64,000 nt of DNA from Helicobacter sp. 11S02629-2 (GTDB lineage Bacteria > Campylobacterota > Campylobacteria > Campylobacterales > Helicobacteraceae): assembly GCF_002272875.1 (NCBI RefSeq), contig NZ_MLAN01000003.1, positions 62,001 through 126,000 on the forward strand, given 5' to 3'. Numbering within the stretch: position 1 is the stretch's first letter; every line of letters starts with the position of its first letter. Position numbers and translations under genes: made by a program. The notes beneath the pieces were generated by a model. The model had not been told where the DNA came from. It did not search any database and worked only from the letters and a program-made list of their open reading frames with translations. Positions 23,581-32,483 of this stretch are shown here, piece after piece.

Positions 23581-26258
23581 TATAACCCTTGTAACTCTAT
23601 GGTTACTTTTTTTAATAACTCTAGATTTGATTCTAGACTATCTTTTGAGTTTTGTACCACTTCTGGCTTTGCGTTTTGGATAAAAGAGGGATTTTTAAGC
23701 ATATTTTCTAACTTTAAGACTTCTTTTTCTAGCTTTACTTTTTTAGATTCTAAGTTTGCTTTTAGTTTTAGTAAGTCTTCTTTTTCTAAGACCATAAAGC
23801 ACTCACAATACACCCCAACATCACCAACACAACCTTGTACTTTGGTATCTGTTAGCATAACTTCTAGCTTGGTAAGCTTGTATAAAAAGGGTTTAAAAAA
23901 CTCAAAGTCTTTTTCATGTTTGCTTAGCTTTACATAGGCTTTATTAGATTTAGAGTTAAGTTTTAGACGTCTTAAAGTAGTTAGTACATCAAGTAAGACA
24001 GCAAAACTTGATTCTATATCTAAGTCTTGACTTTCTACCTTAGGGAAGCTTTTAATCATTATAGATTCCCAGTCCATAGAATCTACATCATGTTTTAAAA
24101 GGCTTTGATAGATATACTCACTAATAAAAGGCATGAAAGGATTAAGCAACTTCATAGAATCTAAAAATATACAAGCTAGCTCATAAACGCTTTCTTTTTC
24201 AACTTTAGCAAGCTCGATTCCAACATCACAAAACTCACTCCACAAAAAGCGGTACATCACACTACTTGCACTATCAAATCTATAAGTATCTAAAGCCTCT
24301 CTTAGCTCTTTTACACAAAGATTAAAGCGAGACTTCATATACCTTCCTACACTAGTTTTATACTCCTTAAGCTCAGGGTTAAAAGAGTAGTTAGGATCTA
24401 GCTGCGTGGCATAAAGCTCTAAAAAGTTTTTAGCATTTACTAGTTTATTAGTAAAGTTTCTAGTCACTTCAAGCTGTTTAAAACTCATCCTTACATCGCG
24501 CCCCTGGGCACACATATAACTAAGTGAAAAACGTAATATATCAGCACTATAGGTTTTAGCGATATCTAAAGGATCTATGACATTACCCTTAGACTTACTC
24601 ATCTTAAAGCCTTTTTCATCAAGCACTAAAGCATGCAAGTAGATATGTCTAAAGGCTATCTGTCCTAGGTTTTGTGCACTAGCTAGTAGCATGCGTGCTA
24701 CCCAAAAGAAAAGGATGTCAAAGCCAGTTATTAAAAGGCTATTAGGATGGAAGTTTTCTAAGTCATCAGTTTGCCACAAAGTGCCTTTGCCAAAGTCCTT
24801 ATTACCCCAGCCAAGCGTTGAGTGCGCAAAGAGGGCTGAGCTAAACCATGTATCTAATACATCAGGGTCTTGGTGGAGTTTAGCACTAGAGCACCTTGGA
24901 CAAGCACTTGGAATCTCTTCACTTGCAAAGACATGATTACAACTATCACAGTAAAAAATAGGGATTTGATGACCCCACCAAAGCTGTCTTGATATACACC
25001 AATCTCTTAAGTCTCTCATCCATGCATTGTAGTTATTTTCCCAGTTTGGCGGGAAGAATGTAGTTTGTTTTTCTGCTACAAGTTTTATAGCAAGACTAGC
25101 AGCCTCAGCCTTTACAAACCACTGCTTAGAGATGTAAGGCTCGATAGTATTACCACATCTATAGCATTTAGCAACTGAGTTTTTATAGTCTTCTATCTTT
25201 TCTATATAGCCTTTTTTTTCTAGCGTTTCTACTATCTTATCCCTTGCTTCTAGGCGCTCTAAGCCTTTAAAGTTTAAGGCGTAGTCATTTAAGATTCCTT
25301 TTTCATCAAAGATGACTACAAACTCAAGATTATGTTTTAGCCCTACTTCATAGTCATTTAAATCATGTGCAGGAGTGACTTTAACACAGCCTGTCCCAAA
25401 AGTAGAATCTACACTTGTATCAGCTATAACTTTTATCTCTTTACCACTTAGTGGAAGCACTACACTTTTGCCAATGCACGCTTTATATCTTTCATCATCT
25501 GGATTAACCATAACTGCAGTATCGCCAAAAAAGGTCTCAGGCCTAGTAGTAGCTACTACTAAGTAGTCTTTACTATCTTTAAAAAAGTACTTCATATAGT
25601 AAAGTTTAGAATCGCTTTCTACATAGTCCACTTCTATATCACTTAGTGCGCCATCATGCGTACACCAGTTTATCATCCTATTACCTTGATAGATAAGGCC
25701 TTTATCAAACCACGATACAAAGGTTTTTTTAACAGCATTTGCAAGGCCTTCATCCATAGTGAAGCGAGTCCTTTTAAAAGCTGGACTAAAGCCAAGTGTC
25801 CTCATCTGAGATAAGATCTTGCCTCCACTTTCTTCTTTCCACTCCCACACTTTTTTTATAAAAGCTTCCCTGCCTATATCTTCTTTTTTTATGCCTTTTG
25901 CTAGGAGTTGCTTTTCTACTACGTTTTGAGTGGCTATGCCTGCGTGATCAAGTCCTGGCTGCCAAAGCATCTTGTAGCCATCCATCCTTTTATAGCGGGT
26001 GATGATATCTTGAAGCGTAAAAGTAAGGCTATGACCAATGTGTAAGATTCCAGTGACATTAGGAGGGGGCATGATGATGCAAAAGTTTTGTTCAATCTTT
26101 GGCAAGTTAGCACGATATGCCTGCAAGTGCTTATTACCCTCTACTTCAAAGTAGCCCCGCTCCTCGCAAGTCTTTATAAGCCTAGCTTCCCAGTCTCTAT
26201 CATAGGGGAGTTTTAGGTCTTGTGAAGGATTTAAATCTTGTGTTTGAGAATCTTGCAT
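23580..26258 (-). CDS. valS: valyl-tRNA synthetase
   Basis: An 892-residue class Ia synthetase charging tRNA-Val. The HIGH motif appears as TGILHIGHSLTF near residue 70 and KMSKS as KMSKSKGNV near 550. The editing domain lies between (ATTRPETFFGDTAVMVNP is the Thr-rich editing motif). A Cys cluster (CDSCNH, CPRCSS) at about 430-455 is a likely zinc site. A C-terminal coiled coil (about 830-892, Lys/Leu/Glu-rich) binds the tRNA elbow. It is the first gene of the long minus-strand run down to flhX; its own promoter should be in 26259-26500. Confidence 0.97.
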   Translation of the reverse strand: MQDSQTQDLNPSQDLKLPYDRDWEARLIKTCEERGYFEVEGNKHLQAYRANLPKIEQNFCIIMPPPNVTGILHIGHSLTFTLQDIITRYKRMDGYKMLWQPGLDHAGIATQNVVEKQLLAKGIKKEDIGREAFIKKVWEWKEESGGKILSQMRTLGFSPAFKRTRFTMDEGLANAVKKTFVSWFDKGLIYQGNRMINWCTHDGALSDIEVDYVESDSKLYYMKYFFKDSKDYLVVATTRPETFFGDTAVMVNPDDERYKACIGKSVVLPLSGKEIKVIADTSVDSTFGTGCVKVTPAHDLNDYEVGLKHNLEFVVIFDEKGILNDYALNFKGLERLEARDKIVETLEKKGYIEKIEDYKNSVAKCYRCGNTIEPYISKQWFVKAEAASLAIKLVAEKQTTFFPPNWENNYNAWMRDLRDWCISRQLWWGHQIPIFYCDSCNHVFASEEIPSACPRCSSAKLHQDPDVLDTWFSSALFAHSTLGWGNKDFGKGTLWQTDDLENFHPNSLLITGFDILFFWVARMLLASAQNLGQIAFRHIYLHALVLDEKGFKMSKSKGNVIDPLDIAKTYSADILRFSLSYMCAQGRDVRMSFKQLEVTRNFTNKLVNAKNFLELYATQLDPNYSFNPELKEYKTSVGRYMKSRFNLCVKELREALDTYRFDSASSVMYRFLWSEFCDVGIELAKVEKESVYELACIFLDSMKLLNPFMPFISEYIYQSLLKHDVDSMDWESIMIKSFPKVESQDLDIESSFAVLLDVLTTLRRLKLNSKSNKAYVKLSKHEKDFEFFKPFLYKLTKLEVMLTDTKVQGCVGDVGVYCECFMVLEKEDLLKLKANLESKKVKLEKEVLKLENMLKNPSFIQNAKPEVVQNSKDSLESNLELLKKVTIELQGL

Positions 26259-26457
26259 CTAGCCTTCCTTCTTATGTGCGTTAAGTTTATATGTGATTGA
26301 TTGAATATTTTAAAATTATATCAAAGGCTATGTTTGCTTATAAAGGCGACTTAACACAAAAGCTCCTAAAAATCAAAATCTTATTGCTATGTATTTACAT
26401 GCCAACAAAACACGAACAATAAACCATCTTTGATAGAAATCATCTTTGCAAATAACG

Positions 26458-26484
26458 ATTTGTTAGAATCTAGACTTAACAAAT
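26458..26484 (+). repeat. 8-bp dyad directly upstream of the Abi-like gene
   Basis: ATTTGTTA (26458-26465) and TAACAAAT (26477-26484) around an 11-base spacer, ending 16 bases before the abi-like ATG. A short direct repeat CATCTTTG occurs twice just upstream (26425-26432 and 26441-26448). It could be an operator or a leader hairpin. Confidence 0.5.
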
Positions 26485-26500
26485 ATAAAGTGAAACCCGC

Positions 26501-27424
26501 ATGAACAAAAAACCAAAGTTAAACATACAACAGCAAATTGACCACATGATAGATCAAGGGATAACGTTTAATGAAAATATTAATATCCAAAAAGCAAGAC
26601 AATTTTTATCAGACAATAACTACTACTTTAAAGTAAAGGCTTACTCTAAAAACTATAAAAAAACTGCACAAAACACGTATGTAAACTTAGACTTTGCTTA
26701 CCTAGTAGAACTTTCTGTTCTAGATATGCTACTAAGACAATTAATATTAAAAATTGGGCTTAATTGTGAGCATATATTAAAAACTGAGTTAAATAAAGAT
26801 TTTTGCAAACAATATCAAGAAGACGGATATAAAATAGTTAAAAAATTTTTAGAAATTAATGAAAGTGTGAAAAATAACATTGCAAAGAAAAAGCATGGTT
26901 CCTCATACATAAAAGATTTGCTAGAAAAATATAATGAAAATATGGCTCTATGGAATCTATTAGAGGTTTTAACCTTTGGTGACTTCTTGAAGTTTTATGA
27001 TTTTTTTTATAAGGAGATAGGGATGAAACGTAGTAAAAACTATGCATTAGCCTACTCTGCAAGAATTATACGTAATGCAAGTGCCCACAACAACTGCATA
27101 CTAAACAACCTAAAATCAAAGAGATATACAGCAACAAAAGTATTGAAAAAAGAACTTGCTGATATTTTAAAAACAAAGCAAGAGAAGTTAGATAAAGATC
27201 TTATGCGAAATCAAGTAGTAAATGATATATTGTGCTTAATAGTTTTGTTTTTCAAGATATGCAAATCCAAACACATGAGGCAATACACAATAGATGATAT
27301 AAAAAAATTCTTTAAGCTTTGCACTAGAAAAAATGAATATTTTAAAGATAATGATTTTATAAGACAAAAGTTTATTTTTTTAAGAAAAACGGTACTTTTG
27401 CTAAGTAAAACAAGTAACTATTGA
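26501..27424 (+). CDS. Abi_2 family HEPN protein, AbiD/AbiF-like
   Basis: A 307-residue soluble protein of the Abi_2 family (lactococcal AbiD, AbiD1, AbiF), known for phage-triggered growth arrest. The signature start is recognisable: QQIDHMIDQGITF, then ARQFLSDNNYYFKVKAY (about residues 10-48). The key site is R191-N192-x3-H196 in IIRNASAHNN, a perfect HEPN-ribonuclease RNxxxH motif. AbiF proteins have been reported as HEPN toxins held in check by an adjacent non-coding RNA and as likely ancestors of Cas13. Such an RNA is predicted here at 27444-27556. The gene is visibly more AT- and Lys/Asn-rich than its neighbours, which fits horizontal acquisition. It stands alone between valS and an MFS gene; no phage or transposase genes are near. 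The Shine-Dalgarno is weak. Confidence 0.82.
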   Translation: MNKKPKLNIQQQIDHMIDQGITFNENINIQKARQFLSDNNYYFKVKAYSKNYKKTAQNTYVNLDFAYLVELSVLDMLLRQLILKIGLNCEHILKTELNKDFCKQYQEDGYKIVKKFLEINESVKNNIAKKKHGSSYIKDLLEKYNENMALWNLLEVLTFGDFLKFYDFFYKEIGMKRSKNYALAYSARIIRNASAHNNCILNNLKSKRYTATKVLKKELADILKTKQEKLDKDLMRNQVVNDILCLIVLFFKICKSKHMRQYTIDDIKKFFKLCTRKNEYFKDNDFIRQKFIFLRKTVLLLSKTSNY

Positions 27425-27435
27425 GCTTATCTAGA

Positions 27436-27441
27436 TATAAT
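27436..27441 (+). promoter_or_regulatory. -10 box in front of the structured RNA
   Basis: A perfect TATAAT, 12 bases after the stop codon of the HEPN gene. It would start transcription at about 27446-27449, exactly where the closing stem of the predicted RNA begins. No clear -35, as is usual in this phylum. Confidence 0.5.
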
Positions 27442-27443
27442 AC

Positions 27444-27556
27444 CTCTGCAGATCAAAAAGTCTTGCTTGCAAGGCTTTTATGGATAGTTTTGAGTAACTA
27501 TCCTTTTTGCTATTTTCTAACTCTGTACTAATAAATTTTAGCAGTGCAGAGTTTTT
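27444..27556 (+). ncRNA. predicted structured RNA next to the AbiF-like toxin
   Basis: About 110 bases that fold as a four-way junction. P1 is CTCTGCA (27444-27450) with TGCAGAG (27545-27551). P2 is a 10-bp stem with one G-U pair and a CTTG loop (27456-27479). P3 is GGATAGTT/AACTATCC (27482-27503), a perfect 8-bp stem. P4 is TGCTA/TAGCA (27508-27512, 27539-27543). A T5 run follows P1 at 27552-27556, and a TATAAT box lies just upstream. Conserved non-coding RNAs beside abiF genes have been described as RNA antitoxins, so this is a good candidate. The alternative is that P2 and P3 are only terminators for the convergent HEPN and MFS genes; P2 has A-runs and T-runs on both sides and P3 is followed by T5. 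The closing stem P1 is what argues for more than that. Confidence 0.55.
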
Positions 27557-27596
27557 ATACCTCTTTTTTGCACTTCTACACTTAGTCCAAATATCC

Positions 27597-28823
27597 CTAC
27601 TTCCTTTTATAAAACCTACTTAACATAAAAGCATTATACGCCCAGACAAAACATAAAAATGCCCCACCAAAAAGGGCTACTTTTACACCTATATGAGAAA
27701 GGAGAGATTCTAACCATGAGCTTCCCATATCTCCAAAGCGATATAAGGCTGTATCAAAAAAGCTTTTAGTCCTATACTTTTCTTCTTCACTTAAAACTAC
27801 AAAAGCCATCTCACGGCCGGGTTTTATAAAAGCATACTCTCCAACTCTTCTTATGACCATAAAGACTACAAATATATAAAAGATAGGATGGGTAAAAGCT
27901 ATGACTATAAAGCCAAAAGCAAGGATTAGTGGCACTATAACTAGTAAAAAGCTTATGCCTAAACGCTTAGCAACTTTGCCGGTAAAAAAGATTTGTATTA
28001 GCAAGCTTAGGGTTTGGACTATGAAATCTATATTAGCAAAAACGCTTACTCTTTCTTCGCGAGATGCAAAAGCTAGCTTTACAACTCTAGCTTGCTCTAA
28101 ATACAAAAAGGTGTTAGCAGCAGTAGTAAGAAGGATAAAAGCGGCTATTAAAAGTAGATACTTAGACTTTAAGATTAAAGAGATTCCATTAAAAGGATTT
28201 TTAGGGTTTATAACTAAGTCTTTGCTTTTTGCTCCTTTAAGTATCAAAGTAGATAAAAAAGCAGACATTAATAATAAAAGTGCACTTACTAAAAGGAGGT
28301 TTTCTAAACCTAAGACTTTAGAAAGCAAGGAAGTAAAAAGTGCCCCTATAATAGAGCCTAAAGACGCCCCGGCAAAGACTATGCCAAAAAGGCGCTTTGA
28401 AGTCTCTTTATCAAATCTATCAGCTAAAAGCAAAAAACCAGTAGATATAACAAAGAGGTTAAAAACACTAGCCCAGACAAAAAACACCCTAGCCCCCCAA
28501 AGTGTCTCTCCATAATTTATAAAAAAGATATAAAACAAAAATATATTTAATGTAAAAAATAAAAAGATGATAACTATATAGTGCCCTCTTTTAACTCTAG
28601 CACTAAGGTACATCCCAGCAAAAACTGCTACTAAGCTAAAGATAAAAGTCGCCATAAAAAGCCACTTTATATCATGCAGTGCCCCAACTGTGGCTAGAGC
28701 ATCCCTAAGTGGTTTTAAGATACTATAACTACAAAATATACTAAAAAGAAAAGCAAAGCTTATAATTAGGATTTTAAAGTCATTAGCTGGGACAGATAAG
28801 ATTTTAGAGATTAGTTTTATCAA
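27597..28823 (-). CDS. MFS carrier resembling the nucleotide-exchanger branch
   Basis: A 408-residue inner-membrane protein with about twelve hydrophobic segments. The opening YSILKPLRDALATVG is similar to the YxxLRPxRD motif seen in MFS members related to bacterial ATP/ADP exchangers, and an internal FIKPGREMAFVVLSEEEKYRTKSFFDTALYRFGD resembles the same group. A free-living bacterium would not be expected to import ATP, so the real substrate is open. It starts in a 126-bp divergent promoter region shared with the AAA+ gene, and ends 41 bases from the structured RNA on the other strand. Confidence 0.75.
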   Translation of the reverse strand: MIKLISKILSVPANDFKILIISFAFLFSIFCSYSILKPLRDALATVGALHDIKWLFMATFIFSLVAVFAGMYLSARVKRGHYIVIIFLFFTLNIFLFYIFFINYGETLWGARVFFVWASVFNLFVISTGFLLLADRFDKETSKRLFGIVFAGASLGSIIGALFTSLLSKVLGLENLLLVSALLLLMSAFLSTLILKGAKSKDLVINPKNPFNGISLILKSKYLLLIAAFILLTTAANTFLYLEQARVVKLAFASREERVSVFANIDFIVQTLSLLIQIFFTGKVAKRLGISFLLVIVPLILAFGFIVIAFTHPIFYIFVVFMVIRRVGEYAFIKPGREMAFVVLSEEEKYRTKSFFDTALYRFGDMGSSWLESLLSHIGVKVALFGGAFLCFVWAYNAFMLSRFYKRK

Positions 28824-28949
28824 ATATCCCTCTCCATAAAAATTAAATCAGCAAAAAGATTCTATCATTAGAATAATCTTAATCTTTAAACTCAAAGCTT
28901 AATCTACTTTGAAGTAGAGATTAGCAACTTTTACAAAGGCAAAACTATA

Positions 28950-30587
28950 ATGAACAACTTGCTAGAGTTCTTATCCGAAGATGATATAACAAAAACAACA
29001 GTTTTTAAGTTCTTAAACTGTAACGCCTCACTAGCTAGTATTTTAAGAAAGCTATTACAGATGCATTTAAGTGGTATAGATGGAGTAAGTGTTTTAACGC
29101 TTGTAACTAACACCTACAAAGCAAGTGGCGCTGAAGTGCTTCCTTACTTAAAAGACCTACAAACCCTAATGAATCTAGGCTGGATAGTAAACACTAATAA
29201 TGCAGCACTTTTAAGCATGCTAAAAGAAGAGCTTTATTTAAGTCATAGCTTTTTAAAACTACTTGAAGGTGGCACAAGTTTTGAGTTACCTCATAGCGGT
29301 TATAAAAATAATCTTGAATATTTAAAAGATGAATTTAGCCTAATAGATCTAATCTTTAAGACTAGAAACGCAAAGCACAACTTAGTCACAGGTCTTAAAA
29401 AGCAAATAGATTCTAGACTTAAGCTAACTAAGATCCCACTTGAGCTACCCCGCATAGCAAAAGAGTTTAAGCTAAACGAAAAAGAAAGGCTTTTACTTTT
29501 GGGGCTAACTAAGCTTAAATACGACCAAGGTAATCAAAACTATATCTGGGAGCTAGTAAATATACTTGGGCAAAACGAAGGTGAAAAACTACTTATATCT
29601 AATATGCTAGATGATAAGCTAGTGCGTCTTGGACTAGTAGAAGTTGACTTTATAAGCCTAGGTGCTACAAAGTCGCAAATAGAAGACTTATGTATAGATA
29701 GAAACATCTATAACCGTATAGTTAATATAAAAACTAAAAGCTATGAAGGCCTAGAAAACCATGATCTTTTTGAGATTATAAAGCCAAAAGTAAGTCTTGA
29801 AGACGTCATCTTGCCTGCTAAGACTAAAGAGATGTTAAATGTCTTAGTAGAGCACATGGATGCTAACATCCACAAAAAGCTAAAAGCTTGGAAGCTAGTA
29901 GAAAAATCAGGCATAAACGCACGCATACTCTTTCATGGCCTAAGTGGCACAGGTAAAACCCTAAGTGCAAAAGCCTTAGCAAAAAGTCTTCATAGAGACT
30001 TACTAAGCCTAGATTGCTCTAAGATTCTATCAATGTATGTAGGAGAGAGTGAAAAAAATGTAAGGCGTGTTTTTGATGAGTACAACTACATAAAGCAAGA
30101 CAAAAAGCTAAGCCCTATCTTACTTTTAGATGAAGCAGATCAGTTCTTAAGTGCAAGAGGTGGCTTAAGTGGAGTAGATAAGATGCATAATCAAATGCAA
30201 AATATCTTCTTAGAGCAGCTTGAAAAGTTTGATGGAATCCTAATTGCCACTACTAACTTACTAGATAGTTTTGATAGTGCTTTTTCAAGGCGTTTTAACT
30301 ATAAGATAAGATTTGACAGCCCAACTAAGGAAAACAGACTAAAAATCTGGGAACTTCACCTTCCAAAAAATGCCAAGTTTGATAAAAGCAAAGATGAACT
30401 TTTAGCTGAGCTTAGTGCTTATGAGTTAAGTGGTGGGCAAATAAGCCTTATAGTTAAAAACACAGCCTATAAAGTTGCAGCGAGAAAAGATTCTACATTT
30501 TGCCTAAGCGACTTTTTAGAATCTATCCAAAATGAAAGAGATGGCAACTTTGATAGTAGCAAATCTATAGGCTTTATGCTAAATTAA
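28950..30587 (+). CDS. AAA+ ATPase, classical clade
   Basis: A 545-residue protein. The first 250 residues are helical and match no domain I recognise. From about residue 285 comes a classical AAA module: Walker A LSGTGKTLSAK, Walker B ILLLDEADQF, sensor 1 ATTN, and arginine finger region SAFSRRFNYKIRF. The C-terminal lid ends with ELSGGQISLIV. A single AAA ring with an N-terminal adaptor domain suggests a remodelling or unfolding ATPase of the CDC48/spastin-like kind. Genes of this type occur in Campylobacter and Helicobacter without an assigned role. It is read towards nhaA, 40 bases apart. Confidence 0.8.
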   Translation: MNNLLEFLSEDDITKTTVFKFLNCNASLASILRKLLQMHLSGIDGVSVLTLVTNTYKASGAEVLPYLKDLQTLMNLGWIVNTNNAALLSMLKEELYLSHSFLKLLEGGTSFELPHSGYKNNLEYLKDEFSLIDLIFKTRNAKHNLVTGLKKQIDSRLKLTKIPLELPRIAKEFKLNEKERLLLLGLTKLKYDQGNQNYIWELVNILGQNEGEKLLISNMLDDKLVRLGLVEVDFISLGATKSQIEDLCIDRNIYNRIVNIKTKSYEGLENHDLFEIIKPKVSLEDVILPAKTKEMLNVLVEHMDANIHKKLKAWKLVEKSGINARILFHGLSGTGKTLSAKALAKSLHRDLLSLDCSKILSMYVGESEKNVRRVFDEYNYIKQDKKLSPILLLDEADQFLSARGGLSGVDKMHNQMQNIFLEQLEKFDGILIATTNLLDSFDSAFSRRFNYKIRFDSPTKENRLKIWELHLPKNAKFDKSKDELLAELSAYELSGGQISLIVKNTAYKVAARKDSTFCLSDFLESIQNERDGNFDSSKSIGFMLN

Positions 30588-30627
30588 AAAGAAGTTAACC
30601 CAATTTCTAAGGACTAGAGGGAGTAAT

Positions 30628-31917
30628 ATGAAACTAAGAAGAGCTTTATATCACTTTATAACAAGTGAATCTTTTGGCGGTATTTTTTTATTCATCTGCG
30701 GTGTTTTAGCACTGATTGTTGCTAACTCCCCTGCTAAAGACTTATATCATGAGTTCTTTGAAGGCGACCTTGGAGTAACCTTTCATGGAGTGTTTTATGG
30801 CTTTAGTTTAAACCACTGGGTTAATGACGTTTTGATGGCCTTTTTCTTCCTTATGGTAGGGCTTGAGATCAAAAAAGAAATACTTTTTGGCGAGCTAAAT
30901 GGCTTTAAAAAAGCGGCCTTTCCAGTCATGGCAGCCATTGGCGGTATGATAGCCCCGGGTCTAATCTACTTCTTTTTAAATAAGGGCACAGGTAGTTATC
31001 ATGGCTTTGGAATCCCAATGGCTACAGATATAGCCTTTGCCTTAGGCGTTATGATGATGCTAGGGAAAAACGTCCCTACTAGCTTAAAGCTTTTTTTAGT
31101 AACCCTTGCAGTAGCAGATGACTTAGGTGCTATCTTAGTTATAGCCATCTTTTATACTAATGACTTAAATCTTATCTGGCTTGGAATCTCAGTCATAATA
31201 ACTATCATACTAATAATCATAAACAGACTCGGTGTTAAAAACCTTTTTGTGTATCTAATCTTTGGCGTGCTTTTATGGTTTAGTGTACATTTTAGCCATA
31301 TACACGCAACCATTGCCGCAGTTGTGCTTGCCTTTTGCATACCTGCAACTGCTAAAAAAGACTTTAACTTTTTTAGTTTTAAGTTAAAAGAAGCGGCTAA
31401 GATTAGCCCTGATAGCAACTCTGTGCTTTTAGATGATGAGAAAAATCACGCCCTGCATGACTTAAGAAACACTTCCAAAGAAGTACAAAGCCCACTTTTA
31501 AGGCTAGAACATATGATAGCACCTTGGTCTGCTTACTTCATCATGCCAGTTTTTGCCTTTGCAAATGCCGGAGTTACTATAAGCTCTAGCTTTAATCTTG
31601 GAATCGATCATATATTCTTAGGTGTAGTGCTTGGTCTTGTGGTAGGAAAGCCTCTTGGTATCATCATAACTACTATTTTATGCGAAAAATTAGGCATAGC
31701 AAAAAGGCCAACAGGCATATCTTGGATGCACATCTTAGGGGCTGGTATACTAGCTGGCATTGGATTTACTATGTCTATATTTGTCTCAAATCTAGCCTTT
31801 GTCCCAGAAGATTCAAAAGACCTAGCTAAGATTTCAATTCTTATAGCTTCAGTCGTCGCTGGAATAATTGGCGCTATATTTTTATACTTTTATAACAAAA
31901 TCAAAACTAAGATTTGA
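30628..31917 (+). CDS. nhaA: Na+/H+ antiporter NhaA
   Basis: A 429-residue inner-membrane antiporter that exports sodium at alkaline pH. The paired Asp of the ion site are present in TLAVADDLGAILVIAIFYT. Other family segments are GLEIKKEILFGEL, GGMIAPGLIYFFLN and the C-terminal GIGFTMSIFVSNLAF. A loop of about 40 residues rich in charge and Ser (roughly 255-295) is inserted between helices, as also seen in H. pylori NhaA. GGGAG lies upstream of the ATG. Followed by yajC-secD-secF. Confidence 0.95.
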   Translation: MKLRRALYHFITSESFGGIFLFICGVLALIVANSPAKDLYHEFFEGDLGVTFHGVFYGFSLNHWVNDVLMAFFFLMVGLEIKKEILFGELNGFKKAAFPVMAAIGGMIAPGLIYFFLNKGTGSYHGFGIPMATDIAFALGVMMMLGKNVPTSLKLFLVTLAVADDLGAILVIAIFYTNDLNLIWLGISVIITIILIIINRLGVKNLFVYLIFGVLLWFSVHFSHIHATIAAVVLAFCIPATAKKDFNFFSFKLKEAAKISPDSNSVLLDDEKNHALHDLRNTSKEVQSPLLRLEHMIAPWSAYFIMPVFAFANAGVTISSSFNLGIDHIFLGVVLGLVVGKPLGIIITTILCEKLGIAKRPTGISWMHILGAGILAGIGFTMSIFVSNLAFVPEDSKDLAKISILIASVVAGIIGAIFLYFYNKIKTKI

Positions 31918-31952
31918 TAGAATAAAAGCTTACATCACCAAAAAGGACTTTT

Positions 31953-32483
31953 ATGGACACTAAGTTTCTCACCTCAATCATACCTCTAATAATCATCATT
32001 TTGATTTTCTACTTCCTTATTATAAGGCCGCAAAGAAATAATCAAAAGAAACATAAAGAGATGATTAATAATCTGAAAAAGGGAGATAAGATAATAACTA
32101 ATGGCGGATTTATCTGCGAAGTAATAAAAGCAGAAGAAAACTTCATCACAGTTAAACTTAACGAAGACACAAAAGTAAAAGTCGCTAGAGAGTACGTTGC
32201 CTCAAAGATAGATGATATAAATGACTTGCCAAGTGCTTCTGAGCCTACAAAAGACAAAGAAAAAATCAAAGAGGAAAAAAAGCTTGAGAAAAAAGAAGCT
32301 AAAAGAGAACACCACAAACTAGGTGCTAAAGAGCACCAAGAAGAAGAGGCTAAAGCTATAGAAGAAAAAATAGCAACCATAGAAGAGAAAAAAGAAGAAA
32401 AGAAAGAGGCTAAAGCTAAAAAGCTTGAAGAAGAAGCAAGTGATTCTAAAAGTGTAGAATCTAAAGATGAAGACCGCAAGTAA
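31953..32483 (+). CDS. yajC: preprotein translocase accessory subunit YajC with a charged tail
   Basis: A 176-residue protein. Residues 8-25 form the single membrane helix, followed by the family motif FLIIRPQRNNQKKHKEM and a small beta domain with GDKIITNGGFICEVIKAEENFITVKL. YajC binds SecDF. It is about 60-70 residues longer than usual: from about residue 95 on, the tail is almost only Lys, Glu and Ala with predicted coiled coil. The stop codon is directly followed by the secD ATG, so the three genes are one operon. Confidence 0.93.
   Translation: MDTKFLTSIIPLIIIILIFYFLIIRPQRNNQKKHKEMINNLKKGDKIITNGGFICEVIKAEENFITVKLNEDTKVKVAREYVASKIDDINDLPSASEPTKDKEKIKEEKKLEKKEAKREHHKLGAKEHQEEEAKAIEEKIATIEEKKEEKKEAKAKKLEEEASDSKSVESKDEDRK

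Noticed and set aside
23563-23937. 124-codon Phe/Ser-rich frame antisense to the end of valS
   Set aside because: It mirrors the Lys/Leu-rich coiled coil of ValS and has no independent support.
32042-32479. 145-codon open frame antisense to yajC, very rich in Ser and Leu
   Set aside because: It mirrors the Lys/Glu-rich yajC tail; composition explains the open frame and there is no start signal or family resemblance.
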